A DNA stretch of 64,000 nucleotides from a virus: positions 1 through 64,000 of IMG/VR virus record IMGVR_UViG_3300008952_000013. The stretch is one strand, 5' to 3'. The translations under genes were made by a program, and so were the position numbers. The notes under the pieces are model-generated. The model was not told the origin of the DNA, ran no database searches, and was given only the letters and a program-made list of their open reading frames with translations. This document shows, piece by piece, positions 1 through 7,928 of the stretch. The first letter of the stretch is position 1. Every line of letters starts with the position of its first letter.

Positions 1-660
1 GGTTTTGGTTGTGTTAAAGGACTAGGGAATGTAGCCATACAAGAGATTGTTTCTAAACAACCATTTGATTCAAGAGATCATTTCATAGAGTTAGTAGAAA
101 GAAGAAAGGTCAATAAGACTAGACTAAAAGCATTGAAAAACGCTGGTGCGTTAATGCCATTTGGTAGTGAAGCACAGAATCAAACTACGTTTTCTGATGA
201 AATGAATGTGTTGGGTGTACCTATAGCTACAAATAACTCTTGGTTAATTGAGTTCCTTAAACCAATAGTTAAGTTCGTCAATAAAAAGACCAAAAAGTCT
301 TATGAATGCACAAATATAAAAGATGCAGACAATTTAAAGGATGGTGATTGGCTGTATGTATTGGGTGTTTTAGTAGATGTTAAAAATAAAAACTTTACTA
401 GCAAGAAGAATACAACCTGGTCTGCTTTTGGGTTTACAGGAACACTCTTAGATGAGACAGGATTTTTAGATATCATGTCTTTTAACTTTAGGGATAAAAG
501 ATTAAGGTCATCTAAAGTGGTTGGACTATTAGGCAAAAAAAAGACTTTTGGTAATAAGACACAGCTAGATGTAAATAGAGTGGAGTTTGTTTTTGATTAT
601 AGATCTTTAAGTCCAGGCATGAGAAAGAGAATTGATGAGGCTAAAGAAAATGTTTTATGA
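1..660 (+). CDS. dnaE: DNA polymerase III alpha subunit, C-terminal part (partial)
   Basis: The frame is open from base 1, so the 5' end lies outside the window. It reads a helix-hairpin-helix segment (GFGCVKGLGNVAIQEIV, then KVNKTRLKALKNAGAL) typical of the C-terminal DNA-binding part of DnaE, followed by a beta-rich stretch resembling the OB-fold domain. DnaE-type polymerases are the replicative enzymes of bacteria and of some larger phages, and genes for helicase, primase and SSB elsewhere in the window fit that role. About 219 residues are visible; the polymerase active site is not. The stop overlaps the start of the next gene. Confidence 0.88.
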   Translation, partial: GFGCVKGLGNVAIQEIVSKQPFDSRDHFIELVERRKVNKTRLKALKNAGALMPFGSEAQNQTTFSDEMNVLGVPIATNNSWLIEFLKPIVKFVNKKTKKSYECTNIKDADNLKDGDWLYVLGVLVDVKNKNFTSKKNTTWSAFGFTGTLLDETGFLDIMSFNFRDKRLRSSKVVGLLGKKKTFGNKTQLDVNRVEFVFDYRSLSPGMRKRIDEAKENVL

Positions 661-1282
661 GGAAGAAGAGAAAAAGGATAGACATCAAAAGAAAACTAGA
701 GAAGGAAATAGCATATTTGATTCTGTAGATGAAAGTTGGTCTTGTCCTTCTTGCAAAAGAAATAAAGATCAAATATTAAGAAGCAAAGGGGGAAAGAAAG
801 TTGGTGGATTACATAGGCATCATGATCATGCAGTAGAGTGGGATGAAAGAAATGAGACTGATAAAACATCTTTTCAAGAAACAATCATTTGTGATCAGTG
901 TAATCATGCAGAAGGTATGGTTAAGAAGATGTATCCAGGGGTTATTCCAGATGTTTTTTCCTTTAGTCCAGAACAAATAGGAAGATTTATATTGGCTAAA
1001 CCTAATAGAAAACACAGGGTTAGATTTATGGAAGCACTAGAGTTATTCTTTTCTTTAACAGATGTGTCATTAGATGACTTTAAGCAAGCTATGACTGAAC
1101 ATGAAGATATGGAAGGTATACATTCTCATGCATTATATAAAAATTTAGTTCGTAATGGTTACCCCCCATCTTTGTATTTAGAGAAAACATTATCTGGAGT
1201 AACAGTTAGTAATGATGAGATTAGAGTATCTGGTTCTTTAATACCAGAAGAAGAGGAAGAAACTTCAAATTTTAGGTATTAG
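650..1282 (+). CDS. HNH / endonuclease VII-like nuclease
   Basis: The protein has two Cys pairs (CPSC and CDQC) flanking an HRHHDH segment and ends the core with CNHAEG. This spacing is the zinc-bound beta-beta-alpha metal nuclease pattern of HNH and endonuclease VII-like enzymes. Such enzymes cut DNA as homing nucleases or resolve branched DNA during packaging. ATG 650 was chosen because GAGG lies 9 bases upstream and the gene then overlaps dnaE by 11 bases; TTG 632 and ATG 635 are in frame but less likely. The C-terminal half is acidic and not recognised. Confidence 0.7.
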   Translation: MFYEEEEKKDRHQKKTREGNSIFDSVDESWSCPSCKRNKDQILRSKGGKKVGGLHRHHDHAVEWDERNETDKTSFQETIICDQCNHAEGMVKKMYPGVIPDVFSFSPEQIGRFILAKPNRKHRVRFMEALELFFSLTDVSLDDFKQAMTEHEDMEGIHSHALYKNLVRNGYPPSLYLEKTLSGVTVSNDEIRVSGSLIPEEEEETSNFRY

Positions 1283-1295
1283 GTCAATTTTAATC

Positions 1296-1324
1296 TTGAC
1301 TTTAAAATAGCAATGTGCTATTAT
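1296..1324 (+). promoter_or_regulatory. Sigma70-type promoter, family member on + strand
   Basis: TTGACT, 17 bases, TATTAT, followed by CTATCAAAC. That downstream word is also shared by most of the promoters at 17.6-25.0 kb, so this is the + strand member of that family. It would drive the operon beginning at 1354. Confidence 0.75.
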
Positions 1325-1353
1325 TATGCTATCAAACCAATAGGAGACATGAG

Positions 1354-1695
1354 ATGTTAAAAACTAGCGAAAGTGAAGCTAAGATTCAAATAGGGGTGTC
1401 TAAGGCTTTTTCTAAAAAGCTTTATGAAGAGGGTGGTGAGGATCTTTTAGATCGTGTAAATAGGGAGTCTTTTAATTTATTAGTTGGTACTTCACCAAGC
1501 AACTATAGATTAAGGATGTTGAATGAAACAGGACTACATTATTTTTCAGGAAAGGATGCTTTGAGAATGGGAGATCCTATTTTAGCTAAAGCAAAAAGTT
1601 ATCAGGAGATATTATATCTAAGAGGGTATTCCATAGAGGATGCTACAAAGGTTACACAAAGAACATTTAAGTTGGATAAGGTTGGTAGAATCTAA
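1354..1695 (+). CDS. Hypothetical protein, 113 residues
   Basis: The ATG at 1354 follows an AGGAGA ribosome site and the family promoter at 1296, so an upstream GTG at 1315 inside the promoter is rejected. The product is charged and mainly helical by appearance, without cysteines, signal peptide or membrane segment. No family is recognised. It is the first gene of the operon carrying the Rad50 N-half, HNH proteins and SbcD, so a role near DNA replication or recombination is only a contextual guess. Confidence 0.7.
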   Translation: MLKTSESEAKIQIGVSKAFSKKLYEEGGEDLLDRVNRESFNLLVGTSPSNYRLRMLNETGLHYFSGKDALRMGDPILAKAKSYQEILYLRGYSIEDATKVTQRTFKLDKVGRI

Positions 1696-1696
1696 G

Positions 1697-2563
1697 ATGA
1701 ATAGAAAGATTACGTCTATTGGGATGAAAAATTTTCAAAGTTGGGAAGATGGAGAGGTTTTGTTTGAAAATTTTAATGTCTTAGAAGGCAAATCTAATTC
1801 AGGGAAGAGTGCTGTAGTAAGAGCTATATCTATGGTAATTAATGATGATTGGGATTCATCTTGGCTCAGAAAGGGTGAGTCTATTACTACAGCAGACTTA
1901 TCTTTTTCAGATGGATTAAGGATTGTTAGATCTAGGGGATCTGTTAATAACATTTTAGTTTATAGAGATAGTGTGTTAACAGATAACTTCAGTGATTTTG
2001 GTAAGAACTATCCAGAAGAGATGGACAAGATACTGAATACAGACGATTACAATATTGCGAATCAGTTTGATGGTCATTTTTTCATTAGTTTAAGTCCAAA
2101 CAAACGTGCTCAAATTTTAGGTAAGTTTTCTGACTTAGGAAGAATTGATTCCCTTTTGAGTGAGAACCAAAGAATACTAAGGCAATCAAATAGTAATGCT
2201 AAGTTTTTAGAAGAAAGTCAATTAGAGTTAGAGCATGAACTATTGATGGTTAAAGATATTGGTAAATCATTACCAAGTAGCAAAGAGTTAAAGGAGTTAA
2301 ATGAACTGATAGATGAGACAAAGGTCTTATCAGATAGGCTTGATAAAATAAACCAACTAATAGAGGTTGATAGTGTATTGTCTTTAAGTGATGGTTTATT
2401 TTTAGCAGAAAATCTTTATCAGGAGTGTCAGTTATTAGTTAGGCAATTAGCTGTATTAAAGTTCCAAAGAGATATCACTAATATTTCTGAAAATATAGCT
2501 ACCTTGCAAAATAAGATAGAGGGTCAGATATGCCCTATTTGCGATAGAGAGATAAATTTTTAG
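1697..2563 (+). CDS. SbcC/Rad50-like ATPase, N-terminal half with zinc hook
   Basis: MKNFQSWEDGEVLFENFNVL is followed by a Walker A motif, GKSNSGKSA, as in the N-terminal ATP-binding half of SMC/Rad50/SbcC proteins. A Q-loop region and a coiled coil follow, and the protein ends in CPIC, the CxxC zinc hook. It then stops after 289 residues, lacking the returning coil, signature motif and Walker B. These are encoded at 35649-36296 on the other strand, so the two products probably assemble into one ATPase working with SbcD (5165) on DNA ends. ATG 1697 starts one base after the previous stop; upstream codons lie inside that gene. Confidence 0.82.
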   Translation: MNRKITSIGMKNFQSWEDGEVLFENFNVLEGKSNSGKSAVVRAISMVINDDWDSSWLRKGESITTADLSFSDGLRIVRSRGSVNNILVYRDSVLTDNFSDFGKNYPEEMDKILNTDDYNIANQFDGHFFISLSPNKRAQILGKFSDLGRIDSLLSENQRILRQSNSNAKFLEESQLELEHELLMVKDIGKSLPSSKELKELNELIDETKVLSDRLDKINQLIEVDSVLSLSDGLFLAENLYQECQLLVRQLAVLKFQRDITNISENIATLQNKIEGQICPICDREINF

Positions 2564-2572
2564 GAGATATAG

Positions 2573-3400
2573 ATGCAAAATAAGCTTGTCAATTTGAAGG
2601 ATAATGAGATCCCTTCATTGTGGAGATTTGTTCTTCAACTAGAGGATAGGGTTGCTGAATTAGAGAATGGAAAAGGAAAAACACCTCTAGAAAATGAAGT
2701 AAGTGCTTTTGATGATTTGAAAAATTTTGAGAACCCTAATCAGGGTGGAAAAACCTTGATGGAAACATTTTTTGATAAAGCAGAAGAATCTTTAGAGGGT
2801 TCACCTGTAGATGATAATACATCAGGAGATGTTATTCAGGATATTGAGGAGAAAAGTATTAGCTCTAGGGAGTTAAACCCTATAGAGGATAGGTATTTTA
2901 TCCCTCATATTATTTCTAATAGCATATATAGGTTGCCTAGTGTAGATTACTTCATGGATAGCCACTTTAAATGCCTTAAACAAAGAAAGATTGAACATGA
3001 TCCCATATGTGATTTTTGTCATCTACAGGCTATGCATGTATCTCATAAATCATATCAAAATTTAAATAATGAAAGTTTTGAGGACTTATGGTCTTTGTGT
3101 GATTGGCACTTTAGAGAAGTAAGTGAAGTAGTAGAGGTAAATGGAAAACCACCACACCCCCCATTTTCACCAAAGTGGTTGGTTGTTTCACCTACAGGTC
3201 ATACTTTTCAGGTTATTTCATTAAAGAAATTTGCTGTATCTAACAAACTTCATGGTGGAACTTTAGGAAGATTGGCTGCAGGTAAACAACAGGATTATAA
3301 AGGGGGGTGGAAGTGTTATGGTTTTGCTAGTTATATCACCAACCTATATGCTCAACAACCTGGTAGTACTCCAATATTTGTTGATAGTGAGGGCATGTAG
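2573..3400 (+). CDS. HNH-type endonuclease with C-terminal homing-enzyme DNA-binding repeat
   Basis: Residues about 140-180 read CDFC, MHVSHKSYQNLNNE, then DLWSLCDWHF. This matches the HNH layout CxxC, HxxHH-like, DLxxLCxxCH, except that the last Cys is replaced by Trp. The C-terminal 60 residues (SPTGHTFQV, then GRLAAGKQQDYKGGWKC) resemble the short DNA-binding repeats that follow HNH domains in phage homing endonucleases. The N-terminal half is acidic and low in complexity. The last base of its stop is the first base of the next gene. Confidence 0.68.
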   Translation: MQNKLVNLKDNEIPSLWRFVLQLEDRVAELENGKGKTPLENEVSAFDDLKNFENPNQGGKTLMETFFDKAEESLEGSPVDDNTSGDVIQDIEEKSISSRELNPIEDRYFIPHIISNSIYRLPSVDYFMDSHFKCLKQRKIEHDPICDFCHLQAMHVSHKSYQNLNNESFEDLWSLCDWHFREVSEVVEVNGKPPHPPFSPKWLVVSPTGHTFQVISLKKFAVSNKLHGGTLGRLAAGKQQDYKGGWKCYGFASYITNLYAQQPGSTPIFVDSEGM

Positions 3401-3702
3401 TGGCTAGAAACATAACCATAGAGTATCCAGTGTCCTTGCCATATTATTTTATTTCTTTTGTAAGGGATAAGAAAAATAAAGATGTGGAGATTCTTTTTAG
3501 GGATAAATTAGGGTGGAAAGGAAAACTGATTTATTCCCAGGAAGAAAATGCCTTAACCTGGAGAAGCATGATTTTTTGGTGGTCAGTAATGAAAAGTAAA
3601 TTTAGAACTGCGCTATTGAATTGTCATAGTGTTGATGAAAAAAGGCAATGTATGTTAAAAGGATTTAAGAAAAGGTTTGGTATTGAAAGTGTCAATGATT
3701 AA
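3400..3702 (+). CDS. Hypothetical protein, 100 residues
   Basis: A GTG start overlaps the stop of the HNH gene by one base, which suggests translational coupling. The product is basic and rich in aromatic residues (RSMIFWWSVMKSKF) with no membrane-length hydrophobic run. It is not recognised. The tight coupling to the homing-type nuclease upstream suggests either a partner protein or simple operon packing. Confidence 0.6.
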   Translation: MARNITIEYPVSLPYYFISFVRDKKNKDVEILFRDKLGWKGKLIYSQEENALTWRSMIFWWSVMKSKFRTALLNCHSVDEKRQCMLKGFKKRFGIESVND

Positions 3703-3952
3703 GATAGAGGAATATAAAAAGATAGTTGAGACAATGTCTCAACTATCCACTGATCTTCTTTGTTTAGCTGAAAATGAAGATATTATTATAGCTAAGGTAA
3801 AACTTACTAAATTAGAAAGTTTGATTAGTTCTAGTCATCATGAGTTAAATAAGTTAACTTATCAGCTAGAAAAGTTTTATTTGGGCAATATTACCCATGA
3901 TCCCTTAAAGGATAATTTTAAAAAAGTAGATGAGATGTATGGTAGTACCTGA
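3695..3952 (+). CDS. Hypothetical helical protein, 85 residues
   Basis: The ATG at 3695 overlaps the preceding stop by 8 bases; an in-frame GTG at 3677 is also possible. The sequence is leucine- and glutamate-rich, predicted helical and likely a short coiled coil. No family is recognised. It ends 58 bases before the next gene. Confidence 0.6.
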   Translation: MIKIEEYKKIVETMSQLSTDLLCLAENEDIIIAKVKLTKLESLISSSHHELNKLTYQLEKFYLGNITHDPLKDNFKKVDEMYGST

Positions 3953-4010
3953 TCTCAAAACTAGCAATAGTTATTGCTAAATTAATAATGATGTAAGGAT
4001 GATATTAACT

Positions 4011-4913
4011 ATGATAGAAGAAAGATGGATAGATACTAAGACTTCAGTAGGAAGAGAAGCTAGGGAAATTAAAGATGATCTTCCCTCAATGGTGATGAGT
4101 GGTTGGTTCAACAAATATGAAGCCCAAAAGTTGCATGTAATGTTCAATAATGGAGACATAGCAGGTTTTTTACATGAGTGGAGAACACTATATAGAGAAG
4201 TGAAGCTTTATCCCAGGTGTAGTGTAGTTCTTTCTTATGATAGTGAAAGAGGTGAAAGAACTAGTGAAACCCTTGGTTTTCACCCTAAGTGGGATGCTAA
4301 GACCTATAAGCAAAGAGTTACAGTTAGAAAATGGGCAGTTTATACTTATGGTGTTGATTTAGATAAGGTTGAACTTAGGAAAACTTCTTCATCATCTCAT
4401 AAAAACAGCAACCTTAGTTCAGGGGAATTGAGTGAGATCTATCAGCCCTTTGTAGATGAGAGAGAAATTGAAAGAAAACTGTGGGGAAAAGAGAAAAACC
4501 CTCAATCTTATAGCAAATTTGGTAGGAAAGTTTCAACACCTACGAACAAATTATATTGGAAAGTTTGTAGTTTATATAATTCAGAAGATCTTCCATATCA
4601 GCCAAATTGTAGGGTAGTAAGTTTTGACACTAATGATCTTTTAACAATGAGTAGTGATGAGTTGTTAGAAGAAATACCACATAAGACAATTTTAAATCAT
4701 TTTTTAGATAATGATGCTGTTAATTATCAACCCTTTGATGAATATCAAACATTAGAGATTGATAATTTCTGGAAGGAAGTAGATGAAGAAGAAAGTAAAG
4801 TCCTTAATTTCAATAGGGGATATAGAGTAGGTTGGGGTGATGTAAATGGTCAGTCCAAACTAGAATGTTTTCAAGAAGAAATATTAGAAAAAGAGGTGTA
4901 TTTTGGATATTAA
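4011..4913 (+). CDS. Hypothetical protein, about 300 residues
   Basis: The product is acidic and soluble by appearance, rich in Trp and Tyr, with no motif that I recognise. Two in-frame ATGs are possible: 3999, which sits against the TAAGGAT ribosome site, and 4011, which has more realistic spacing. Its 3' end overlaps the next gene by 11 bases. It lies directly upstream of a small protein gene and sbcD. Confidence 0.65.
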   Translation: MIEERWIDTKTSVGREAREIKDDLPSMVMSGWFNKYEAQKLHVMFNNGDIAGFLHEWRTLYREVKLYPRCSVVLSYDSERGERTSETLGFHPKWDAKTYKQRVTVRKWAVYTYGVDLDKVELRKTSSSSHKNSNLSSGELSEIYQPFVDEREIERKLWGKEKNPQSYSKFGRKVSTPTNKLYWKVCSLYNSEDLPYQPNCRVVSFDTNDLLTMSSDELLEEIPHKTILNHFLDNDAVNYQPFDEYQTLEIDNFWKEVDEEESKVLNFNRGYRVGWGDVNGQSKLECFQEEILEKEVYFGY

Positions 4914-5160
4914 AGTAGAAGTTAAGGTTTATAACCCAGGATGTAATGTAAGTGTTACAGTTAAGGATCTCCCTGAGAATATGACAGGATATCTGAAAGA
5001 AGATGGTTCTGTTGTACCAGAGGTACAGATAGATGGTGTATTTTTTCAAGTAATGGAATCTATTGTTAAGGATGTAGTGGAAATAATTAACAATCGTGAG
5101 TTGAATAAAAACTCTAATGTAAAATTAGTAAAAGAAGGGTTTGAAGCTAGTTTAGATTAA
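4903..5160 (+). CDS. Hypothetical protein, 85 residues
   Basis: A TTG start lies inside the end of the previous gene, with AGAGGTG spaced correctly upstream. The product has alternating hydrophobic and polar residues in its first half, suggesting a small beta domain, and a helical C-terminus. It is not recognised. It lies 4 bases before sbcD. Confidence 0.6.
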   Translation: MDIKVEVKVYNPGCNVSVTVKDLPENMTGYLKEDGSVVPEVQIDGVFFQVMESIVKDVVEIINNRELNKNSNVKLVKEGFEASLD

Positions 5161-5164
5161 TCAC

Positions 5165-6064
5165 ATGAAGATACTTTTCTTTACAGACACACACATCACT
5201 TCTACTACACCAAGTGGTAGGAGTGATGATTATGTAAGTAAAATTTCTTCTAAATTAGAAGAAATATCAGGACGAAGTTCTGAAGTAGATCTCATCTTAA
5301 ATGCAGGAGATATTTTCCATAGAGCAAAACCTAATCTTCAAGAAATTTCTATTTTAGTAAATTTTAGCATGGGTCTTAAGTGTCCAATGTATACATGTGC
5401 AGGGAATCATGATTTGATTGGATATAACTATGAGAGATTGTCTGACACAGGAATAGGGTTAAGCTCAAGATTCCTAAATAAAATAAATTTAATAACACCA
5501 AAAGACAATTATGTCGAATTAGATAGTGGTGTTCATCTACATCATATTGGCATGAGTTCTGGCTCAGTGGCTAAGGAATTTATGGTTCAAAGAAGAGAAG
5601 GAGCTAATATAGGATTGGTTCATGACATGTTAGTTGAAGAGCCACTTTTTGAAGATCACATTTTATTAAAGGACTTCAAGACTAACTTAGATATAGTCTT
5701 TAGTGGTCATTATCACATGGGTTATAGATCTCAGAAAATAAATGGTAGAGGGTTTGTTAATCCAGGTTCCATGATGAGGATGACTAGAAAGAAAGAAGAC
5801 ATGGAAAGGATACCTAAGTACGTTATCTTAGAAGTTTCACCTAAGCAGTGGAAGATTTTAGAAGAGGTTACATTCCAAGTGTATGAAGCAAATGTATTTA
5901 TTGAGAACATCGAAGATGAAATACAACCATTCTTTGATTCAATAGATACATCACAAGCAATTGGTATTTCAGCTATTGAGTTTTTAGAGCAACGTGCTGA
6001 AGAGATGTTGAGTGAAACAGCTAAAGTTAAGTTTAAAGAACTAAGGAGAACAGTAGAACTTTGA
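5165..6064 (+). CDS. sbcD: SbcD/Mre11-like exonuclease subunit
   Basis: The metallophosphoesterase motifs are all present in order: DTH (D8, H10), GDIFH (D49), GNHD (80-83), LVHD and GHYH. This is the two-metal active site of Mre11/SbcD nucleases, which process double-strand ends and hairpins with SbcC/Rad50. The 299 residues are slightly shorter than cellular SbcD but normal for phage versions. Its ATPase partner is encoded in two pieces, at 1697 and at 35649 on the opposite strand. Confidence 0.88.
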   Translation: MKILFFTDTHITSTTPSGRSDDYVSKISSKLEEISGRSSEVDLILNAGDIFHRAKPNLQEISILVNFSMGLKCPMYTCAGNHDLIGYNYERLSDTGIGLSSRFLNKINLITPKDNYVELDSGVHLHHIGMSSGSVAKEFMVQRREGANIGLVHDMLVEEPLFEDHILLKDFKTNLDIVFSGHYHMGYRSQKINGRGFVNPGSMMRMTRKKEDMERIPKYVILEVSPKQWKILEEVTFQVYEANVFIENIEDEIQPFFDSIDTSQAIGISAIEFLEQRAEEMLSETAKVKFKELRRTVEL

Positions 6065-6450
6065 AAGTAGTAAAAGACCTCAATAAGTTGTGGTTATTGA
6101 ATTTGAATACCAATATGTATACATGTTATGATCATGATAAATTTGGCAATAGAATTCTTATAGGTGAATATTCTAAAAAGGATGTTAAAAGAGAGGAAAG
6201 ATCTTCTTTTGAAGATGCTAAAAAGTCTCTGAATGGTCATTCATATAAGGGTGTTACCCTTCACAAGAGGTCTTATGAAAATGGAGCCAAAAATTTTTGG
6301 CATTCAAAATTGCATTTACCTACTAAAAATGGAAAAAGAAAAAGTGTTCATGTAGGTACTTTTAGAACATCTGAAGAAGCAGCTATTGCTTGGAATAATG
6401 CTGTTATAGAAGCAGGTCTTGAATCTGTTAAAGGTCTTAATAAGGTTTAG
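6061..6450 (+). CDS. AP2-domain DNA-binding protein
   Basis: Residues about 60-120 read SYKGVTLHKRSY, FWHSKLHLP, then VHVGTFRTSEEAAIAWNNA, which is the AP2/ERF fold signature (YKGV, W, LGTF-like, EEAAxAY). In phages AP2 domains usually accompany homing endonucleases; here no nuclease domain is visible in the 129 residues, so it may be a free DNA-binding module or an enzyme remnant. A TTG start overlaps the sbcD stop by 4 bases. Confidence 0.65.
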   Translation: MKVVKDLNKLWLLNLNTNMYTCYDHDKFGNRILIGEYSKKDVKREERSSFEDAKKSLNGHSYKGVTLHKRSYENGAKNFWHSKLHLPTKNGKRKSVHVGTFRTSEEAAIAWNNAVIEAGLESVKGLNKV

Positions 6451-6461
6451 GAGTATGGTAT

Positions 6462-6818
6462 ATGAGCATATATGATCAATTCATGTCTGACATGAATGAT
6501 ATTGCTGCATTACTAAAAGCTAGGGAAAATAAATATAAGGGCAAAGGTCTTTATAGGGATGGCACTAAGATGTCTTCTAATTTACCCAATAGCTATCGTT
6601 TATCAACAGATAAGAATAAGAGTTGTAAAAACTGCTCTTCTTATTCTACAGATAATCAACAAAGGTGCTCTAAGTGGAATGCTGTTGTTAGAGCAGAATA
6701 TATCTGCAGAGATTGGCGTAGTTCTAGGCTTAATAAGCCTAAAGAGAATGAACCAAAGAAGCCATCTATTGGTGGAAATTCTCCAGATTTAACTAATGAT
6801 ACATCTATGACAACATAG
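6462..6818 (+). CDS. Four-cysteine small phage protein
   Basis: A conserved-looking cluster, CKNCSSY, RCSKWNAVVRAEYICRDW, has four cysteines spaced as in small phage proteins resembling high-potential iron-sulphur or zinc-binding domains. The metal cannot be told from sequence. The N-terminal helix and the Pro/Ser/Asn-rich C-terminal tail look peripheral. The ATG is preceded by AGGAG. Confidence 0.6.
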   Translation: MSIYDQFMSDMNDIAALLKARENKYKGKGLYRDGTKMSSNLPNSYRLSTDKNKSCKNCSSYSTDNQQRCSKWNAVVRAEYICRDWRSSRLNKPKENEPKKPSIGGNSPDLTNDTSMTT

Positions 6819-6832
6819 ATGGGGGTAGCATT

Positions 6833-7075
6833 ATGGGTATAGTGGGTTCTGTAGTAGCATTTGTGACAGCGCAAAAACTGGCACAAGAAGAGGCAAGGAA
6901 GAAGAAGTCAGCTAGGAAAAAACCTAGTAAGGGTCTTAGGATACCAGTAGCTCCACCTACTGAAAGACATTCTGCCAAGAAAGGTACTGGTTATAATAGG
7001 AAGAAATCTAAGCAAGAAGCATCTAGAGAAATAGATGTTGGAATAAAAGAGGCAATGGATCTTGAAAAACTCTAA
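6833..7075 (+). CDS. Small basic protein with N-terminal hydrophobic segment
   Basis: The first 15 residues (MGIVGSVVAFVTAQK) are hydrophobic, then the chain is very rich in Lys and Arg. It could be a membrane-anchored or DNA-binding protein. No family is recognised. It belongs to a run of short basic proteins at 6833-7337. Confidence 0.55.
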   Translation: MGIVGSVVAFVTAQKLAQEEARKKKSARKKPSKGLRIPVAPPTERHSAKKGTGYNRKKSKQEASREIDVGIKEAMDLEKL

Positions 7076-7187
7076 GAAAAAGAAACCTTTTTATAGCTTT
7101 ACTTCTAGAAAGAAAAAGGACAAGCCCAAGATTAAGGAAGAGCATAATCCCAAGGATTGTAGTAAAAAGTGTAAGTGTGAGAAGTAG
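7062..7187 (+). CDS. Tiny Lys/Cys-rich protein, 41 residues
   Basis: A TTG start with AAAGAGG 9 bases upstream opens a 41-codon frame that overlaps the previous gene by 14 bases. The product begins KNSKKKKPFYSF and ends CSKKCKCEK, with three cysteines. The composition matches its basic neighbours, which is the main support for it being real. Confidence 0.45.
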   Translation: MKNSKKKKPFYSFTSRKKKDKPKIKEEHNPKDCSKKCKCEK

Positions 7188-7211
7188 TTGCCAGTAAGCA
7201 AGGAGCTTTTA

Positions 7212-7337
7212 ATGCCAGTACATAAGGTTAAAGGTGGGTATAAATGGGGTAGCAAAGGGAAGGTATATAGGAGAAAAGGTGATGCTGTTAAGCAAGGTAA
7301 GGCTATTCAAGCCAGCAGGAGAAAGAAAAAGAAATGA
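7212..7337 (+). CDS. Small conserved phage-type basic protein, 41 residues
   Basis: The frame reads MPVHKVKGGYKWGSKGKVYR and ends in ASRRKKKK. Proteins starting MPVxKVKGGYxWGxxGKVY of about this length recur in many phage genomes as I recall them; their function is unknown to me. AAGGAG precedes the ATG by 6 bases, and the stop overlaps the next start as ATGA. Confidence 0.65.
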   Translation: MPVHKVKGGYKWGSKGKVYRRKGDAVKQGKAIQASRRKKKK

Positions 7338-7768
7338 ATCAAAAACTTAAGGATCTAGGGTTCCAAGAAGTTAAGGTTGGATCATCTAAGGATTACATAA
7401 GTATAGATCAATATGGCTCCATTTCTTTTTCAGGAAGATTGCGTAGAGAACTCAGTATTAAAAAGACTGAAAGTGCCTCTATTTATTTCAACCCTGATGG
7501 TGGACAGTTAGCTATACATATTGGTAGGTTTGATAGAAAGAAAAATAGTGATATGTTAATCCTTAACATAGAGCCTGATTTAACCATCAGGGCCAAAGAG
7601 GAGTTGATAGCTATAGAAGATGAATATGCAGGATACCATTTATTACCTCAAGGGGCTTCAACACATAGCCTAGAAGACGTTGAAATAGAAAATGTGAGCT
7701 TACCCCCTGATCCCCACTCAAGAATGGTTCTAGTGGGTCTTAAGAAAGATAAAACGCCATTCAGGTGA
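7334..7768 (+). CDS. Hypothetical protein, 144 residues
   Basis: It starts in an ATGA overlap with the preceding gene. The sequence contains ISIDQYGSISFSGRLRREL and a mostly beta-type pattern. No catalytic motif is seen and I do not recognise a family. Confidence 0.65.
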   Translation: MNQKLKDLGFQEVKVGSSKDYISIDQYGSISFSGRLRRELSIKKTESASIYFNPDGGQLAIHIGRFDRKKNSDMLILNIEPDLTIRAKEELIAIEDEYAGYHLLPQGASTHSLEDVEIENVSLPPDPHSRMVLVGLKKDKTPFR

Positions 7769-7771
7769 TCT

Positions 7772-7861
7772 ATGTTAAAAAGATTTATAGCGTTCATATT
7801 GTGCTGTGCTATATGGTGTATGCTTTTTTTTTATTGTTTATCAAACTTTGGAATGCATTAA
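7772..7861 (+). CDS. Small membrane peptide, 29 residues
   Basis: The reading frame MLKRFIAFILCCAIWCMLFF begins 3 bases after the previous stop, with AGGTG as a ribosome site. It is one transmembrane helix with a positive N-terminus. Its shortness makes it uncertain, but the placement at the operon end and the clean start favour a real gene. Confidence 0.4.
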   Translation: MLKRFIAFILCCAIWCMLFFYCLSNFGMH

Positions 7862-7872
7862 CCCCATTTAAT

Positions 7873-7901
7873 TTGCAATAACTACATAAGTATGATATAA
7901 T
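7873..7901 (+). promoter_or_regulatory. Sigma70-type promoter with extended -10
   Basis: TTGCAA, 17 bases, TATAAT, with TG one base before the -10. It sits 28 bases before the start of the 7929 gene and opens the 7.9-11.3 kb operon. Confidence 0.7.
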
Positions 7902-7928
7902 TATGATAGGTTGAAAAAAGGAGTCAAC

